DNA of 64,000 bases, from the NCBI RefSeq assembly GCF_030814415.1, contig NZ_JAUSVB010000001.1, positions 1,227,854-1,291,853 of the forward strand, read 5' to 3'. The notes beneath the pieces are model-generated. The model made no database searches and was not told the origin of the DNA. It saw nothing but the letters and a program-made list of their open reading frames with translations. Both the position numbers and the translations under genes were made by a program. Every line of letters begins with the position of its first letter. The first letter of the stretch is position 1. This DNA is from Cellulomonas humilata. Lineage in GTDB: Bacteria; Actinomycetota; Actinomycetes; Actinomycetales; Cellulomonadaceae. Shown here in pieces: positions 33,057 through 41,740 of this stretch.

Positions 33057-34484
33057 TCAGGCGTCGAGGTAGGCCACGAGCGAGTCCGCGAGCCCCGTGT
33101 ACGACGCGGGCGTGAGGTCGGCGAGCCGGGCGGCGACGTCGTCGGGAAGCCCGAGGCTGCCGATGAACTCGCGCATGTCCGCGGCCGTCAGGCGACGGCC
33201 GCGGGTCAGCTCCTTGAGCCGCTCGTACGGGTTCTCCATGCCGGTGACGCCCGCGACGGAGGCGGCGCGCATGGCCGACTGGACGGGCTCGCCGAGCACC
33301 TCCCAGTTCTCGTCGAGCTCCCGCGCCAGCAGCGCCTCGTCGACCGACAGCGCCCGCAGCCCGCGGGCCACGTTGTCGATGGCCAGCAGCGAGTGCCCGA
33401 ACGCGGGGCCGATGTTGCGCTGCGTCGTGGAGTCGGTCAGGTCCCGCTGCAGCCGGCTGGTCACCAGGGTGCTGGCCAGGGTGTCCAGCAGCGCGCTCGA
33501 CAGCTCCAGGTTGGCCTCGGCGTTCTCGAACCGGATCGGGTTGACCTTGTGCGGCATCGTCGACGAGCCCGTCGCGCCCGCCACCGGGATCTGGATGAAG
33601 ACGCCGCGCGAGATGTACGTCCAGACGTCCGTGGCCAGGTTGTGCAGCACCCGGTTGAACCGCGCGACGTCCGCGTACAGCTCGGCCTGCCAGTCGTGCG
33701 ACTCGATCTGCGTGGTCAGCGGGTTCCAGGTCAGGCCCAGGTGCTCGACGAACGCCTTGCTGACGGCCGGCCAGTCCGCGCCCGGCACCGCCACGACGTG
33801 CGCCCCGTACGTGCCGGTCGCGCCGTTGAGCTTGCCCAGGTACTCGTCGCCACCGATGCGCGTGAGCTGGCGCCGCAGCCGGTGCGCGAGCACGGCCAGC
33901 TCCTTGCCCAGCGTGGTCGGCGTCGCCGGCTGCCCGTGCGTCAGGGCGAGCATCGGCTGGTCCTTCAGCGACCGGGCGAGCTCGGCCACCTGGTCGACGA
34001 GTGTCGTCGCGGCCGGTGCCCACACCTCCTGCACCGCGCCACGGACCATCAGCGCGTACGAGAGGTTGTTGATGTCCTCGCTGGTGCACGCGAAGTGCAC
34101 GAGCTCCCCGACCTCGCGCAGCGCCGACCCCTCGGGCGCAGCCGCGAGCCGGCTCTTGAGGAAGTACTCGACCGCCTTGACGTCGTGCACGGTGATCTTC
34201 TCGATCGCCGCCAGCTCCGCGACCTCGTCGGGCCCGAACGTCGCGACCACGTCCCGCAGGTACGCCACGTCCTCGTCCGTCAGCGCCGGGGCACCCGGCA
34301 CGACCGCGTTCGACGTCAGGTGGATCAGCCACTCGACCTCGACGTGCACCCGCTCACGGTTCAGGGCCGCCTCGCTCAGGTGGTCGACCAGCGGCGCGAC
34401 CGCCGCGCGGTACCGGCCGTCGAGCGGGCCGAGGGCGATGTGCGGGGTGACGTCCGCGAGCCGGACACGTGCGGGGGAGGTCAT
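33057..34484 (-). CDS. purB: adenylosuccinate lyase PurB
   Basis: A 475-aa fumarase/aspartase-superfamily lyase that releases fumarate from SAICAR and adenylosuccinate in purine synthesis. Seen: LGPLDGRYRAAVAPL at ~18, the catalytic region ALTHGQPATPTTLGKEL (~175), the superfamily signature GSSTMPHKVNPIRFENAEAN (~315) and the C-terminal PURB domain. Length and the GPLDGRY start fit the E. coli-type PurB. Start ATG 34484, preceded 6 nt upstream by minus-strand GATGAT (leaderless-like). Confidence 0.96.
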   Translation of the reverse strand: MTSPARVRLADVTPHIALGPLDGRYRAAVAPLVDHLSEAALNRERVHVEVEWLIHLTSNAVVPGAPALTDEDVAYLRDVVATFGPDEVAELAAIEKITVHDVKAVEYFLKSRLAAAPEGSALREVGELVHFACTSEDINNLSYALMVRGAVQEVWAPAATTLVDQVAELARSLKDQPMLALTHGQPATPTTLGKELAVLAHRLRRQLTRIGGDEYLGKLNGATGTYGAHVVAVPGADWPAVSKAFVEHLGLTWNPLTTQIESHDWQAELYADVARFNRVLHNLATDVWTYISRGVFIQIPVAGATGSSTMPHKVNPIRFENAEANLELSSALLDTLASTLVTSRLQRDLTDSTTQRNIGPAFGHSLLAIDNVARGLRALSVDEALLARELDENWEVLGEPVQSAMRAASVAGVTGMENPYERLKELTRGRRLTAADMREFIGSLGLPDDVAARLADLTPASYTGLADSLVAYLDA

Positions 34485-34490
34485 GGAGCC

Positions 34491-34496
34491 ATCATC
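34491..34496 (-). promoter_or_regulatory. -10-like element before purB
   Basis: GATGAT on the minus strand ends 6 nt before the ATG at 34484. Confidence 0.4.
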
Positions 34497-34587
34497 CCAG
34501 AGGGGGCGGATCGGGACGGGCGGCGTCCCACGGACGGGGCCATAGGCTGCGCGCGACCCCGCCTCGCTCCCGTCGTCGGAAGAGCCC

Positions 34588-34962
34588 ATGAACATCGCCC
34601 TGTGGATCGCTGCCGCCCTGCTCGCCCTCGCGTTCCTGGCCACCGGACTGCTGAAGATCACGCAGTCGAAGGAGAAGCTCGCCGCGGCGGGGTTGGGCTG
34701 GACCGAGAGCTTCAGCCCGTCGGCGATCAAGGCGATCGGCGTCGCCGAGGTGCTGGGTGCGATCGGCCTGATCCTGCCCGCCGTGCTGGACGTCGCGCCG
34801 GTGCTCGTGCCCATCGCGGCCGTCGGGCTGGTCCTCGTCATGGTCGGCGCGATCACCACGCACGTGCGGCGCAAGGAGACGCCGATGGTCGTGCTGAACG
34901 TGGTGCTGCTCGCGCTGGCGCTGTTCGTCGCGTGGGGACGGTTCGGCCCGTACGCGTTCTGA
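34588..34962 (+). CDS. DoxX-family membrane protein
   Basis: A 124-aa protein with four transmembrane helices (~3-23, 45-66, 70-90, 98-116) of the small DoxX-like type: N-terminal LAFLATGLLKITQSKEKLAAAGLGW and central AIGVAEVLGAIGLILPAVL are characteristic. DoxX-like proteins are associated with thiosulfate/oxidative-stress membrane complexes, but small members are unassigned. GGAAGAG RBS; TAGGCT at 34543 is a plausible -10. Confidence 0.85.
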   Translation: MNIALWIAAALLALAFLATGLLKITQSKEKLAAAGLGWTESFSPSAIKAIGVAEVLGAIGLILPAVLDVAPVLVPIAAVGLVLVMVGAITTHVRRKETPMVVLNVVLLALALFVAWGRFGPYAF

Positions 34963-35034
34963 CGCTGCAGGCGGCCGGTCAGTAGCCTGTGCGCACCGGC
35001 GCACACCGTCGGTGCCCCGACGACGAGGAGCCCC

Positions 35035-35754
35035 GTGGCGACCCAGGCGCGCAGGCCCGGCACGGTGCTGCTGGTCGGTGCGTTCGTCGTCGTCGCGGTG
35101 ATCGGGTCCGCGCTGGCGGGGCCGTTCCGGCTGGTGCAGCGGATCGCGGACGACGGCCCGTTCGTCATCCCGACGTTCGCCCCGCCGACGACCACCGGTA
35201 CCGCCATACCCGTCGAGCAGGCGCTCGACGGCGAGCGGGTGTCGATGGAGACCCAGAGGTGGATCTACCTCGTCGCCCTCTTCGTCGCCGGTCTGCTGCT
35301 GGCAGTCGCACTCGGCCTGCTGGTCCGCTGGATCCGGCGGCTGCTCGACCAGCGGGCGCCGTACGTCGTCGACGCGGCCGCCCCGGACGTCGAGCTCGGC
35401 GGGGACGTCCAGGACGGCGCCACGCCGGCGCTGCGCGAGGGTGTCCGGCGGGCGGCGCAGGTGCTCGAGGACGAGGTGCCGCCCGGCGACGCGGTGATCG
35501 CGGCCTGGGTGGCGCTGGAGGCGTCGGCGGAGCGCACCGGGCTGGTGCGGGACCGGGCGCAGACGGCGACGGAGTTCACGGTCGAGGTCCTCGACGCGAC
35601 GCGGGCGGACCCCGGGGCGACGCGCGCCCTGCTGGAGCTGTACCTGGCGGCGAGATACTCCGAGCATGTCCTCACGCCCCGTGACGTCGACCAGGCCCGG
35701 ACGAGCCTCGCGGCGATCGCCGACGGGCTGACCCGACGGTCGGAGGACGCATGA
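35035..35754 (+). CDS. DUF4129 membrane protein of MoxR operon
   Basis: A 239-aa protein. An N-terminal helix (~11-30), an extracytoplasmic loop with a Thr/Pro stretch and a second helix (~77-100) precede a cytoplasmic helical DUF4129 domain (~125-235). That domain has the motifs AWVALEASAERTG, R.ATEFT and LLELYLAARYSEHVLT. In actinobacteria DUF4129 proteins cluster with MoxR ATPase and DUF58 genes. GTG start with GAGGAG 6 nt upstream; TAGCCT at 34983 may be the -10. First gene of a five-gene operon; ATGA overlap with the next. Confidence 0.88.
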   Translation: MATQARRPGTVLLVGAFVVVAVIGSALAGPFRLVQRIADDGPFVIPTFAPPTTTGTAIPVEQALDGERVSMETQRWIYLVALFVAGLLLAVALGLLVRWIRRLLDQRAPYVVDAAAPDVELGGDVQDGATPALREGVRRAAQVLEDEVPPGDAVIAAWVALEASAERTGLVRDRAQTATEFTVEVLDATRADPGATRALLELYLAARYSEHVLTPRDVDQARTSLAAIADGLTRRSEDA

Positions 35755-36239
35755 AGTGGGACTGGCGACCGCCCGTGGGGTTCCTCGTCGCCGCCGTCGC
35801 GTGCCTGGCGGGCGGGCTCACCGTGGTGTCGGCCGGGCTCGTCGGCCTGCTCGTCGCGGCGGCCGTGCTGCTGCTCACGCGGCTGGACGGTGCACCCGAT
35901 CCGGGCTGGGACCGCAGGCACTACGACCGGCGGCACGGTGCCCGCGGCGACGTGCAGGACCTCGCGTGGGCGATGGTCGGACGGGACGGGCGGGTCGGTG
36001 AGCGCGTCCTGCGGCAGCTGCGCGACGTGGCGCGGAGCAGGCTCGCGCGGCACGGGCGCTCGCTGGACGACCCCGACATCGAGCAGGTCCTCGGTGCCCG
36101 CGCCCACCACACCGTGACCCGCACCCGCTCGCCCCTGCCGAGCGTCGCCGACCTGCGGCACACCTTGGACGTGCTCGACCGCCTCGGACCCGAGCGAGAG
36201 ACCCCGACCCACGACCCCGGGAGCCCAAGCCATGACTGA
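35751..36239 (+). CDS. membrane protein of MoxR operon, unknown
   Basis: A 162-aa protein. Two closely spaced hydrophobic helices (~6-22 and 24-44) are followed by a charged cytoplasmic part rich in Arg/Asp (DRRHYDRRHGARGDVQDLAWAM). No named family recognised beyond its usual place between DUF4129 and MoxR genes. It starts in the ATGA overlap with the DUF4129 gene and overlaps the MoxR gene by 8 bp, so all are co-translated. Confidence 0.8.
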   Translation: MKWDWRPPVGFLVAAVACLAGGLTVVSAGLVGLLVAAAVLLLTRLDGAPDPGWDRRHYDRRHGARGDVQDLAWAMVGRDGRVGERVLRQLRDVARSRLARHGRSLDDPDIEQVLGARAHHTVTRTRSPLPSVADLRHTLDVLDRLGPERETPTHDPGSPSHD

Positions 36240-37212
36240 GCAGCCCATCACCCTGACCGTCGCGCAGGTCGCCGACCGCGGGAGCGCCGTGCTCGACGAG
36301 GTCGCGACCCTCGTCGTCGGCATGCGGGAACCGCTCAAGGTCGCGCTCGCAGCCGTCCTCGGCGGCGGGCACGTGCTGTTCGAGGACGTGCCCGGACTGG
36401 GCAAGACGCTGGCCGCCCGGAGCCTGGCGACCGCGCTGGGGCTCGCGTTCCGGCGGGTGCAGTGCACGCCGGACCTGCTGCCGTCGGACATCACCGGGTC
36501 GAGCGTCTTCGACCCGGCGACGGCGTCGTTCGCGTTCCGCCCCGGTCCCGTCTTCGCGGGGCTCCTCCTCGCCGACGAGATCAACCGGACCGCCCCGAAG
36601 ACCCAGTCGGCACTGCTCGAGGCGATGGCCGAGCGGCAGGTCACCGTCGACGGCGAGACCTACCAGCTGCCCGACCCGTTCCACGTGGTCGCCACGTCCA
36701 ACCCCGTCGAGTACGAGGGCACCTACCCGCTGCCGGAGGCGCAGCTCGACCGGTTCATGGTCCGCGTCGCGGTCGGCTACCCCGAGCGCGACGCCGAGGT
36801 CGACGTGCTGGCGCGGCGGCTCGCCCGGCGCCAGGAGATGGGGTCGGTGCGGACCGTCGTCGACGCCGCCACCCTGCGCGCGATGCAGGCGGGGGTCGAG
36901 GCCGTCACTGTCGACACCGACATCCTGCGGTACTGCGTCGACCTCGCGGCGGCCACCCGCGCGCACGACGCGGTCGAGGTGGGTGCCTCGCCGCGCGGGT
37001 CGCAGGCGCTGGTGCTCGTCGCGCGGTCGCTCGCGGTGCTGTCCGGACGGGACTTCGTGACGCCCGAGGACGTCAAGGCGGTGGCCGTGCCCGCCCTGGC
37101 CCACCGGCTCTCGCTCACCCCGCAGGCGTGGGCGACGGGCGCGGCACCGCAGGGCGTCGTCGCCGACGTGCTGGCGCGGGTCCCGGGTCCGACGACGGCG
37201 CGACGCCTATGA
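36232..37212 (+). CDS. MoxR-family AAA+ ATPase
   Basis: A 326-aa AAA+ ATPase of the MoxR Proper type. Walker A is seen as EDVPGLGKTLAARSLA (~46-61), Walker B as LLLADEINRT (~110), sensor 1 in VVATSNPVEYEGTYPLPEAQLDRF (~150), and the C-terminal lid with ASPRGSQAL (~248). MoxR proteins act as chaperones that insert cofactors or remodel partner complexes carrying von Willebrand A domains. The partner here is presumably the DUF58 protein encoded next (ATGA overlap). Confidence 0.94.
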   Translation: MTEQPITLTVAQVADRGSAVLDEVATLVVGMREPLKVALAAVLGGGHVLFEDVPGLGKTLAARSLATALGLAFRRVQCTPDLLPSDITGSSVFDPATASFAFRPGPVFAGLLLADEINRTAPKTQSALLEAMAERQVTVDGETYQLPDPFHVVATSNPVEYEGTYPLPEAQLDRFMVRVAVGYPERDAEVDVLARRLARRQEMGSVRTVVDAATLRAMQAGVEAVTVDTDILRYCVDLAAATRAHDAVEVGASPRGSQALVLVARSLAVLSGRDFVTPEDVKAVAVPALAHRLSLTPQAWATGAAPQGVVADVLARVPGPTTARRL

Positions 37213-38480
37213 CCTGGGTGCGCTCGCGCGCGTCGGTCGCCGGGGTGGTCGCCGCCCTGACGCTCGTGGTGGTGGGGGCGCTGCTCGGGCGCCCGGACGT
37301 CGCGGTGCTCGGCGCGGCGCCCCTCATCGCCGGGGTCCGGGACTGGCGCCGGCGGCCGTCCGTGGACCCGACCGTGCGGCTCGGGGCGTCGGACCAGCCA
37401 CCGGCCGCGGGGACGCTGCGCGCCGACGTCGTGGTCGAGTCCCCCGCGCCCGTGCTGCTCGGGGTCCGTCGCGGTGCCCGGGTGCTGCTCGAGGCGTGGG
37501 TGCGCGTCGACGGCACCCGGCACCTCCCGCTGGTCGTGCACACCGTCCGCACCGGGCCGCAGGAGGTCGCCCTCGTCGACGTGCAAGGTGTCGGGCCAGG
37601 TGCCGCGAGCGTGTCCGAACCCAGCCCGTCGGCCGTCCGCTCCGCCCTGGTGCTGCCCGCCCCGCGTCCGCTCGGCGACCTGCCGCTGCCCCCGCGGCTG
37701 CGCGGGCTGACCGGCGCCCACGAGTCCCGACGGCCCGGCGAGGGCGGCGGCCTCCGGGACGTGCACCCGTACGCGCCCGGCGACCGCCTGCGACGGATCG
37801 ACTGGCGCGTGACCGCGCGACGGGCCCCTGACCTGCACGAGCTCTACGTCCGGCGCGAGCACGCGCTCGCCGAGGCGGTCGTCGTGCTCGTCGTCGACTC
37901 CCGTGACGACGTCGGCCCCGACCCGATGACCTGGCGCGGGTCGATCCCGCCCCAGGCCCAGGAGCCCACCTCGCTCGACCTGGCCCGGCAGGCGGCCACG
38001 TCGGCGGCGCAGGGCTTCCTCGACCTCGGCGACCGGGTGGGGCTCGACGACCTGGGCGCCGTGCGGCGACCGCTCCCGCCCGGTGGGGGCCGACGACAGC
38101 TCGACCGCATCCGGCACGCCCTCGCCCTCACGCGGCCCGAGGGCGACCCGCTGCGCCGCCTGCGTGCCCCGCAGATCCCGTCGGGCGCCCTGGTGATGCT
38201 CTTCTCGACGTTCCTCGACGACGAGGCCGCCCTCGTCGCGTCCGTGTGGCGTCGCGCCGGTCACCGCGTGGTCGCGGTCGACGTGCTGCCGACCCTGCGG
38301 GAGCGTCACCTCGGGGACCGGGAGCGGCTCGCGATGCGGATGATCCGGATGTCCCGCGAGGACCGGCTGGCCGAGCTGGCGGACCTCGACATCGAGCTGG
38401 TGACGTGGCGGGACTCGCCGCACGTGGCGCTCGCGTCGCTGGCGCGGCGGGCGCAGCGCAGGGCGGGGGCGGCGCGATGA
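37209..38480 (+). CDS. DUF58-domain protein (MoxR partner)
   Basis: A 423-aa protein. Two N-terminal hydrophobic helices (~10-45) precede a beta-rich region. The DUF58 signature RRPGEGGGLRDVHPYAPGDRLRRIDW is at ~178-203. A vWA-like C-terminal domain (~225-390) starts VVVLVVDSRDD; its metal-site residues are only partly conserved. It is the standard client or adaptor of MoxR ATPases. Start ATG 37209 overlaps the moxR stop by 4 bp. Confidence 0.9.
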   Translation: MTWVRSRASVAGVVAALTLVVVGALLGRPDVAVLGAAPLIAGVRDWRRRPSVDPTVRLGASDQPPAAGTLRADVVVESPAPVLLGVRRGARVLLEAWVRVDGTRHLPLVVHTVRTGPQEVALVDVQGVGPGAASVSEPSPSAVRSALVLPAPRPLGDLPLPPRLRGLTGAHESRRPGEGGGLRDVHPYAPGDRLRRIDWRVTARRAPDLHELYVRREHALAEAVVVLVVDSRDDVGPDPMTWRGSIPPQAQEPTSLDLARQAATSAAQGFLDLGDRVGLDDLGAVRRPLPPGGGRRQLDRIRHALALTRPEGDPLRRLRAPQIPSGALVMLFSTFLDDEAALVASVWRRAGHRVVAVDVLPTLRERHLGDRERLAMRMIRMSREDRLAELADLDIELVTWRDSPHVALASLARRAQRRAGAAR

Positions 38481-38989
38481 GCGAGGTGACCGTCGCCCTG
38501 GTCCGGCCGCTGCCGGCCTGGCTCCTGCGCGGGGTGGCCGCGCTGCTCGGTGCGACGACCCTCCTGGTCGCGTTCGCCGGGGAGCGGCCCCACCCGCTGC
38601 TCGTCGCAGGGCTCGTCGCCCTGGTCGTCGCCACCGTGGTGATCCCGGGCCTCGGCCTGGCCGCGCTCGTCGTCCTCGCCGCCGCGACGGGGGTGGTTGC
38701 CGGCGGCCCGCCCGCGCTCGGCGTCGTGATGCTCCTCGTCCTGCTGGTGCACCTGACGCTCTGGACGGGCGCGCTCGCGGCGCGGACGTCGTGGCGGACG
38801 CAGGTCGAGCTCGGTGTCGTGCTGGGCGGGCTGCGGGACGTCGCGACCGTGCAGGTCGGAGCCCAGGTCCTGGCGGTGGTCGCGACGGTGCTCGGCGGGG
38901 TGGCGCTGGGGGACGGCGACCTCTGGCGCGCGCTCGCGCTCGTGGCGGCGATGGGCGCGTCGGCGCTGCTGCTGCCGCGGCCGTCCTAG
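38477..38989 (+). CDS. membrane protein of MoxR operon, unknown
   Basis: A 170-aa protein with five to six hydrophobic helices (~17-35, 42-60, 62-78, 80-100, 118-140, 148-165). No recognisable family motif. Last gene of the operon, starting in ATGA overlap with the DUF58 gene. It overlaps the 3' end of the convergent EamA gene by 4 bp, so no terminator lies between them. Confidence 0.8.
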   Translation: MSEVTVALVRPLPAWLLRGVAALLGATTLLVAFAGERPHPLLVAGLVALVVATVVIPGLGLAALVVLAAATGVVAGGPPALGVVMLLVLLVHLTLWTGALAARTSWRTQVELGVVLGGLRDVATVQVGAQVLAVVATVLGGVALGDGDLWRALALVAAMGASALLLPRPS

Positions 38990-39942
38990 GTGGCGACGGT
39001 GTCCGGCAGCATCGCGCGATCGCGGCCGCTCCGGGCCGTCTCGGCCAGGACCACGCCACCGATGACGACCGCGCCGCCCACCAGCTGCACCGGCGTCATC
39101 GACTCGCCCAGCACCACCCACGCGGTCGCCGACGCCGCCACCGGCTCCACCATCCCGAGCAGCCCCGCCCGGGCCGCCCCGACCCGCTGGATGCCGACCA
39201 GGAACAGCAGGTAGGGCGCGACGGTGCCCAGCAGGATGATCCAGACGACGAAGACCCACATCGGCGGGTCGAGAGCGGTTCCGGGAACCGGGACGTCGGT
39301 GCCGAGGGTGCTCGTCGGGAAGGTCCACAGCGGTTGCAGGACCACCCAGAACAGGGCCGCGAAGCCGAGCGACCACGCGTGGGTGGTCAGCGGGTCACGA
39401 GTGGTGAGCAGGCGGTCGCCCAGCAGGTAGTACGTGGCGAGCGCGACGGACGCACCGACGGCGGCGAGCAGGCCGATGGCGTCGAGCGTGACGTCGTCGC
39501 CCACCTGCGCGACCAGCGTGAGCCCCGCCAGGCAGGCGGCCAGCGCCCACCAGACCCGCCCGAGCACCTGCTCCCGGAACACGAACCGCGCCCACAGCGC
39601 CACGATCAGCGGCGCCGTGTACTCGATCAGGAGGGCCAGGCCGACGGGCAGCCGGCTGATGGCGACCAGGTAGAACCACTGCACCAGCGCCACGCCGACG
39701 ACGCCGAGCAGGGCCAGGACGGCGACCTCCCGCCGGCTCGTCGGCCGGAGCTTGGCGGGGGACACGACGAGCGCGGCGGTGACCAGCACGACCGCCGACC
39801 CGAGGCAGCGGAGCTCGACCAGCCGCGTGGGGCCCAGACCCGCGTCCATCGCCAGCTTGGCCACCGTGCCGTTGACGGCGAACAGGAGCGAACCGGCGAC
39901 CACGGCGAGCACGCCGAGCGCGGACGAGGTGGGCCGTGGCAC
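38986..39942 (-). CDS. EamA/DMT-family exporter (RhtA-like)
   Basis: A 318-aa drug/metabolite transporter with ten helices in two EamA repeats: the first begins VLAVVAGSLLFAVNGTVAKLA, the second IGLLAAVGASVALATYYLL with LGTVAPYLLFLVGIQRVGAARAGLLGMVEPV near the end. The closest functional analogues are amino-acid (threonine/homoserine) exporters. GTG start at 39942, six nt after a minus-strand TACGCT (leaderless). Confidence 0.9.
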   Translation of the reverse strand: MPRPTSSALGVLAVVAGSLLFAVNGTVAKLAMDAGLGPTRLVELRCLGSAVVLVTAALVVSPAKLRPTSRREVAVLALLGVVGVALVQWFYLVAISRLPVGLALLIEYTAPLIVALWARFVFREQVLGRVWWALAACLAGLTLVAQVGDDVTLDAIGLLAAVGASVALATYYLLGDRLLTTRDPLTTHAWSLGFAALFWVVLQPLWTFPTSTLGTDVPVPGTALDPPMWVFVVWIILLGTVAPYLLFLVGIQRVGAARAGLLGMVEPVAASATAWVVLGESMTPVQLVGGAVVIGGVVLAETARSGRDRAMLPDTVAT

Positions 39943-39948
39943 CGCGCG

Positions 39949-39954
39949 AGCGTA
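39949..39954 (-). promoter_or_regulatory. -10 element, leaderless promoter of EamA gene
   Basis: TACGCT on the minus strand ends 6 nt before the GTG at 39942. Confidence 0.6.
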
Positions 39955-40019
39955 ACGACCGAGCCGCCCACAGCCCCGCATCCTCCACCGGTGTCCGACG
40001 GCCGGCGCGCGCTTCCTCG

Positions 40020-40025
40020 TAGCGT
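40020..40025 (+). promoter_or_regulatory. -10 element, leaderless promoter
   Basis: TAGCGT ends 6 nt before the ATG at 40032, in the same TAGCGTCCCC context as the TetR gene. Confidence 0.6.
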
Positions 40026-40031
40026 CCCCGC

Positions 40032-40262
40032 ATGCCTCCCGACGACGCTCTGCCCCTGGTCCTGCGAGCGCTGGACGACGTCGAGAGCGCGGCCCGGTCG
40101 CTGCGTGGCGCCGCGGCGATGTCGTGGTCGTCCGAGGCCGCAGACCGGTTCCGCACCGCGCTCGACGAGGCGGACGGCCGTGTGCACGGGGTGCGGATCG
40201 CGGTCGAGCGGACCGTGCAGCCCGTCGCCGCGGCGGACGTCGGGACGCGGGGCGGCCTGTGA
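40032..40262 (+). CDS. small helical protein with WXG100-like motif
   Basis: A 76-aa protein, predicted helical hairpin: LPLVLRALDDVESAARSLRGAA, a turn with SWSS, then EAADRFRTALDEADGRVHGVRIAVER. The WSSxAADxFR turn resembles the WxG/Wxx...A..F turn of WXG100/ESAT-6-like proteins, though it is shorter and has WSS instead of WxG. It overlaps the hydrolase gene by 4 bp (GTGA), so the products are made together and may form a complex. Membership of a type VII substrate family is a guess. Confidence 0.7.
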   Translation: MPPDDALPLVLRALDDVESAARSLRGAAAMSWSSEAADRFRTALDEADGRVHGVRIAVERTVQPVAAADVGTRGGL

Positions 40263-41740
40263 GTGGGTACCGCGTCGTCGGCGGTCCTGGGCCGACTGTC
40301 GCCGACCTGGAGGAGCTCGCGTACACGTGCCGGCTGCTCGAGGGCGCCGCTGCCCGGCTCGACACCGCGTCCTGGGCACTGATGCGTGCGTCGCAGGCGT
40401 GCGACCCGCTGAGCCCGGCAGGGATCGAGGCGCGACGGGTCCTGGTCGCCGCGTGCGCGGGGCCGAGGTCGCCGTGGCGGGCCGCTGACCGTCTGCGCGA
40501 CCTGGCGGCGGCGCTGCGACAGACGATCGAGCTGTACACGGAGGCCGAGTCGCTGGCGCACCGGGCGCTGCGTACCGGGGTCGTCGTGGTGGCGAGCGAG
40601 CTCGGGGAGCGGCCGCTCCTGGCGGGGACCCTCGCGGCAGCCGCTGCGGGCGCCGTGACCGCGCTGGCGGGCGGCGTCGTACTCGGCAGCGTCGTGCGGT
40701 CGGCGGTGTTCCGGCGGCCGGACCCCTTCCTCCCCCTCATCGAGCACGCCGGCGGTCGCCTCGTGGGGTGGCTGCCGGGTGCCCTCACCGCCGGCGATCG
40801 TGTGGAGCTCGAGATGCTTGCGCTCGGCTCGTTCGTGCGTTCGTCCGCGCGCGGACGGCAGATCCCGACCCTGCGGCCGGTCTCCGAGGGCGCCGGCATC
40901 CTGTTCGGACTCGTGCCGCCGGCCGGGCCCACGGCCCTGCTCCTGCGCGCGAACCCGCCCCAGCTACCAGCTCCCCGAAACGTGGCGGCGGTCCTCGACA
41001 ACGTGGCCCGCAGCTACGACCGCGAGCCCACGCCGTTGCGCCCGGGGACGCCCGAGGGAGTCATCTCCGTGCAGGAGCTCGAGCACCCCGACGGCACACG
41101 GGCGTGGGTGATCGAGATCCCCGGGACGGAGGACTGGGGCCTCAATGACGTCAACACGATGGACCTGACGACCAACGGCCGTCTCCTGGCAGGGCTGGCC
41201 GACGACATGACCGACGCGGTGCTCGACGCCATGCGGGTGGCCGGGATCGGGCCCGACGAGCCCGTCCTGCTGGCCGGCCACAGCCAGGGCGGGATGGTCG
41301 CCATGTCGGTTGCTGCGGCCGTTGTCGGGGCGTACTCGGTGCGAGCCGTCGTGACGGCCGGTGCGCCGGACGTCCCCGGGCGGGTGCCGGCAGGGCTGCA
41401 GGTGCGTCACTACCGGCACACCGAGGATGTCGTCCCGCAGCTGGACGGCGTCCCGAACCAGACCAGCGCGAACGTCACCGTGGTCACCCGGGATCTTGCG
41501 GCCAGCGGCGGGCCGACGACCCCGACCCTCGTCGAGGCGCACGAGGTGCGCCGCTACGTCGAGACCGCTGCCGAGGCCGACCGGGAGCTCGCGGGGAGCC
41601 CGGGCGTGCGGGCGTTCGACGCCGCCGCCCAGGAGGTGCTCGGGCCGGAGGGCACGACCGCCCGCACACGCCAGTTCCAGGTGACGCGCGACCCGGCCGT
41701 CGTCGCGGCGCAGGTGCCGACGATCAGGCCTAGTAGCTGA
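40259..41740 (+). CDS. helical-N-terminal protein with alpha/beta-hydrolase (lipase-like) domain
   Basis: A 493-aa protein. The N-terminal helical region (~1-110, VADLEELAYTCRLLEGAAARLDTA and EARRVLVAACAG) is like the long-helix part of WXG100/LXG-type proteins. A hydrophobic Gly/Ala segment (~120-148) follows, then an alpha/beta hydrolase (~225-420) with strand WVIEIPGTEDW, nucleophile motif GHSQGG (~340), and later D/H candidates in HYRHTEDVVPQLDG (~385) and LVEAHEVRRYVETA. GTG start overlaps the small helical protein. Substrate unknown; could be a lipase/esterase effector. The 3' end overlaps the convergent holin-like gene by 11 bp. Confidence 0.8.
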   Translation: MSGYRVVGGPGPTVADLEELAYTCRLLEGAAARLDTASWALMRASQACDPLSPAGIEARRVLVAACAGPRSPWRAADRLRDLAAALRQTIELYTEAESLAHRALRTGVVVVASELGERPLLAGTLAAAAAGAVTALAGGVVLGSVVRSAVFRRPDPFLPLIEHAGGRLVGWLPGALTAGDRVELEMLALGSFVRSSARGRQIPTLRPVSEGAGILFGLVPPAGPTALLLRANPPQLPAPRNVAAVLDNVARSYDREPTPLRPGTPEGVISVQELEHPDGTRAWVIEIPGTEDWGLNDVNTMDLTTNGRLLAGLADDMTDAVLDAMRVAGIGPDEPVLLAGHSQGGMVAMSVAAAVVGAYSVRAVVTAGAPDVPGRVPAGLQVRHYRHTEDVVPQLDGVPNQTSANVTVVTRDLAASGGPTTPTLVEAHEVRRYVETAAEADRELAGSPGVRAFDAAAQEVLGPEGTTARTRQFQVTRDPAVVAAQVPTIRPSS

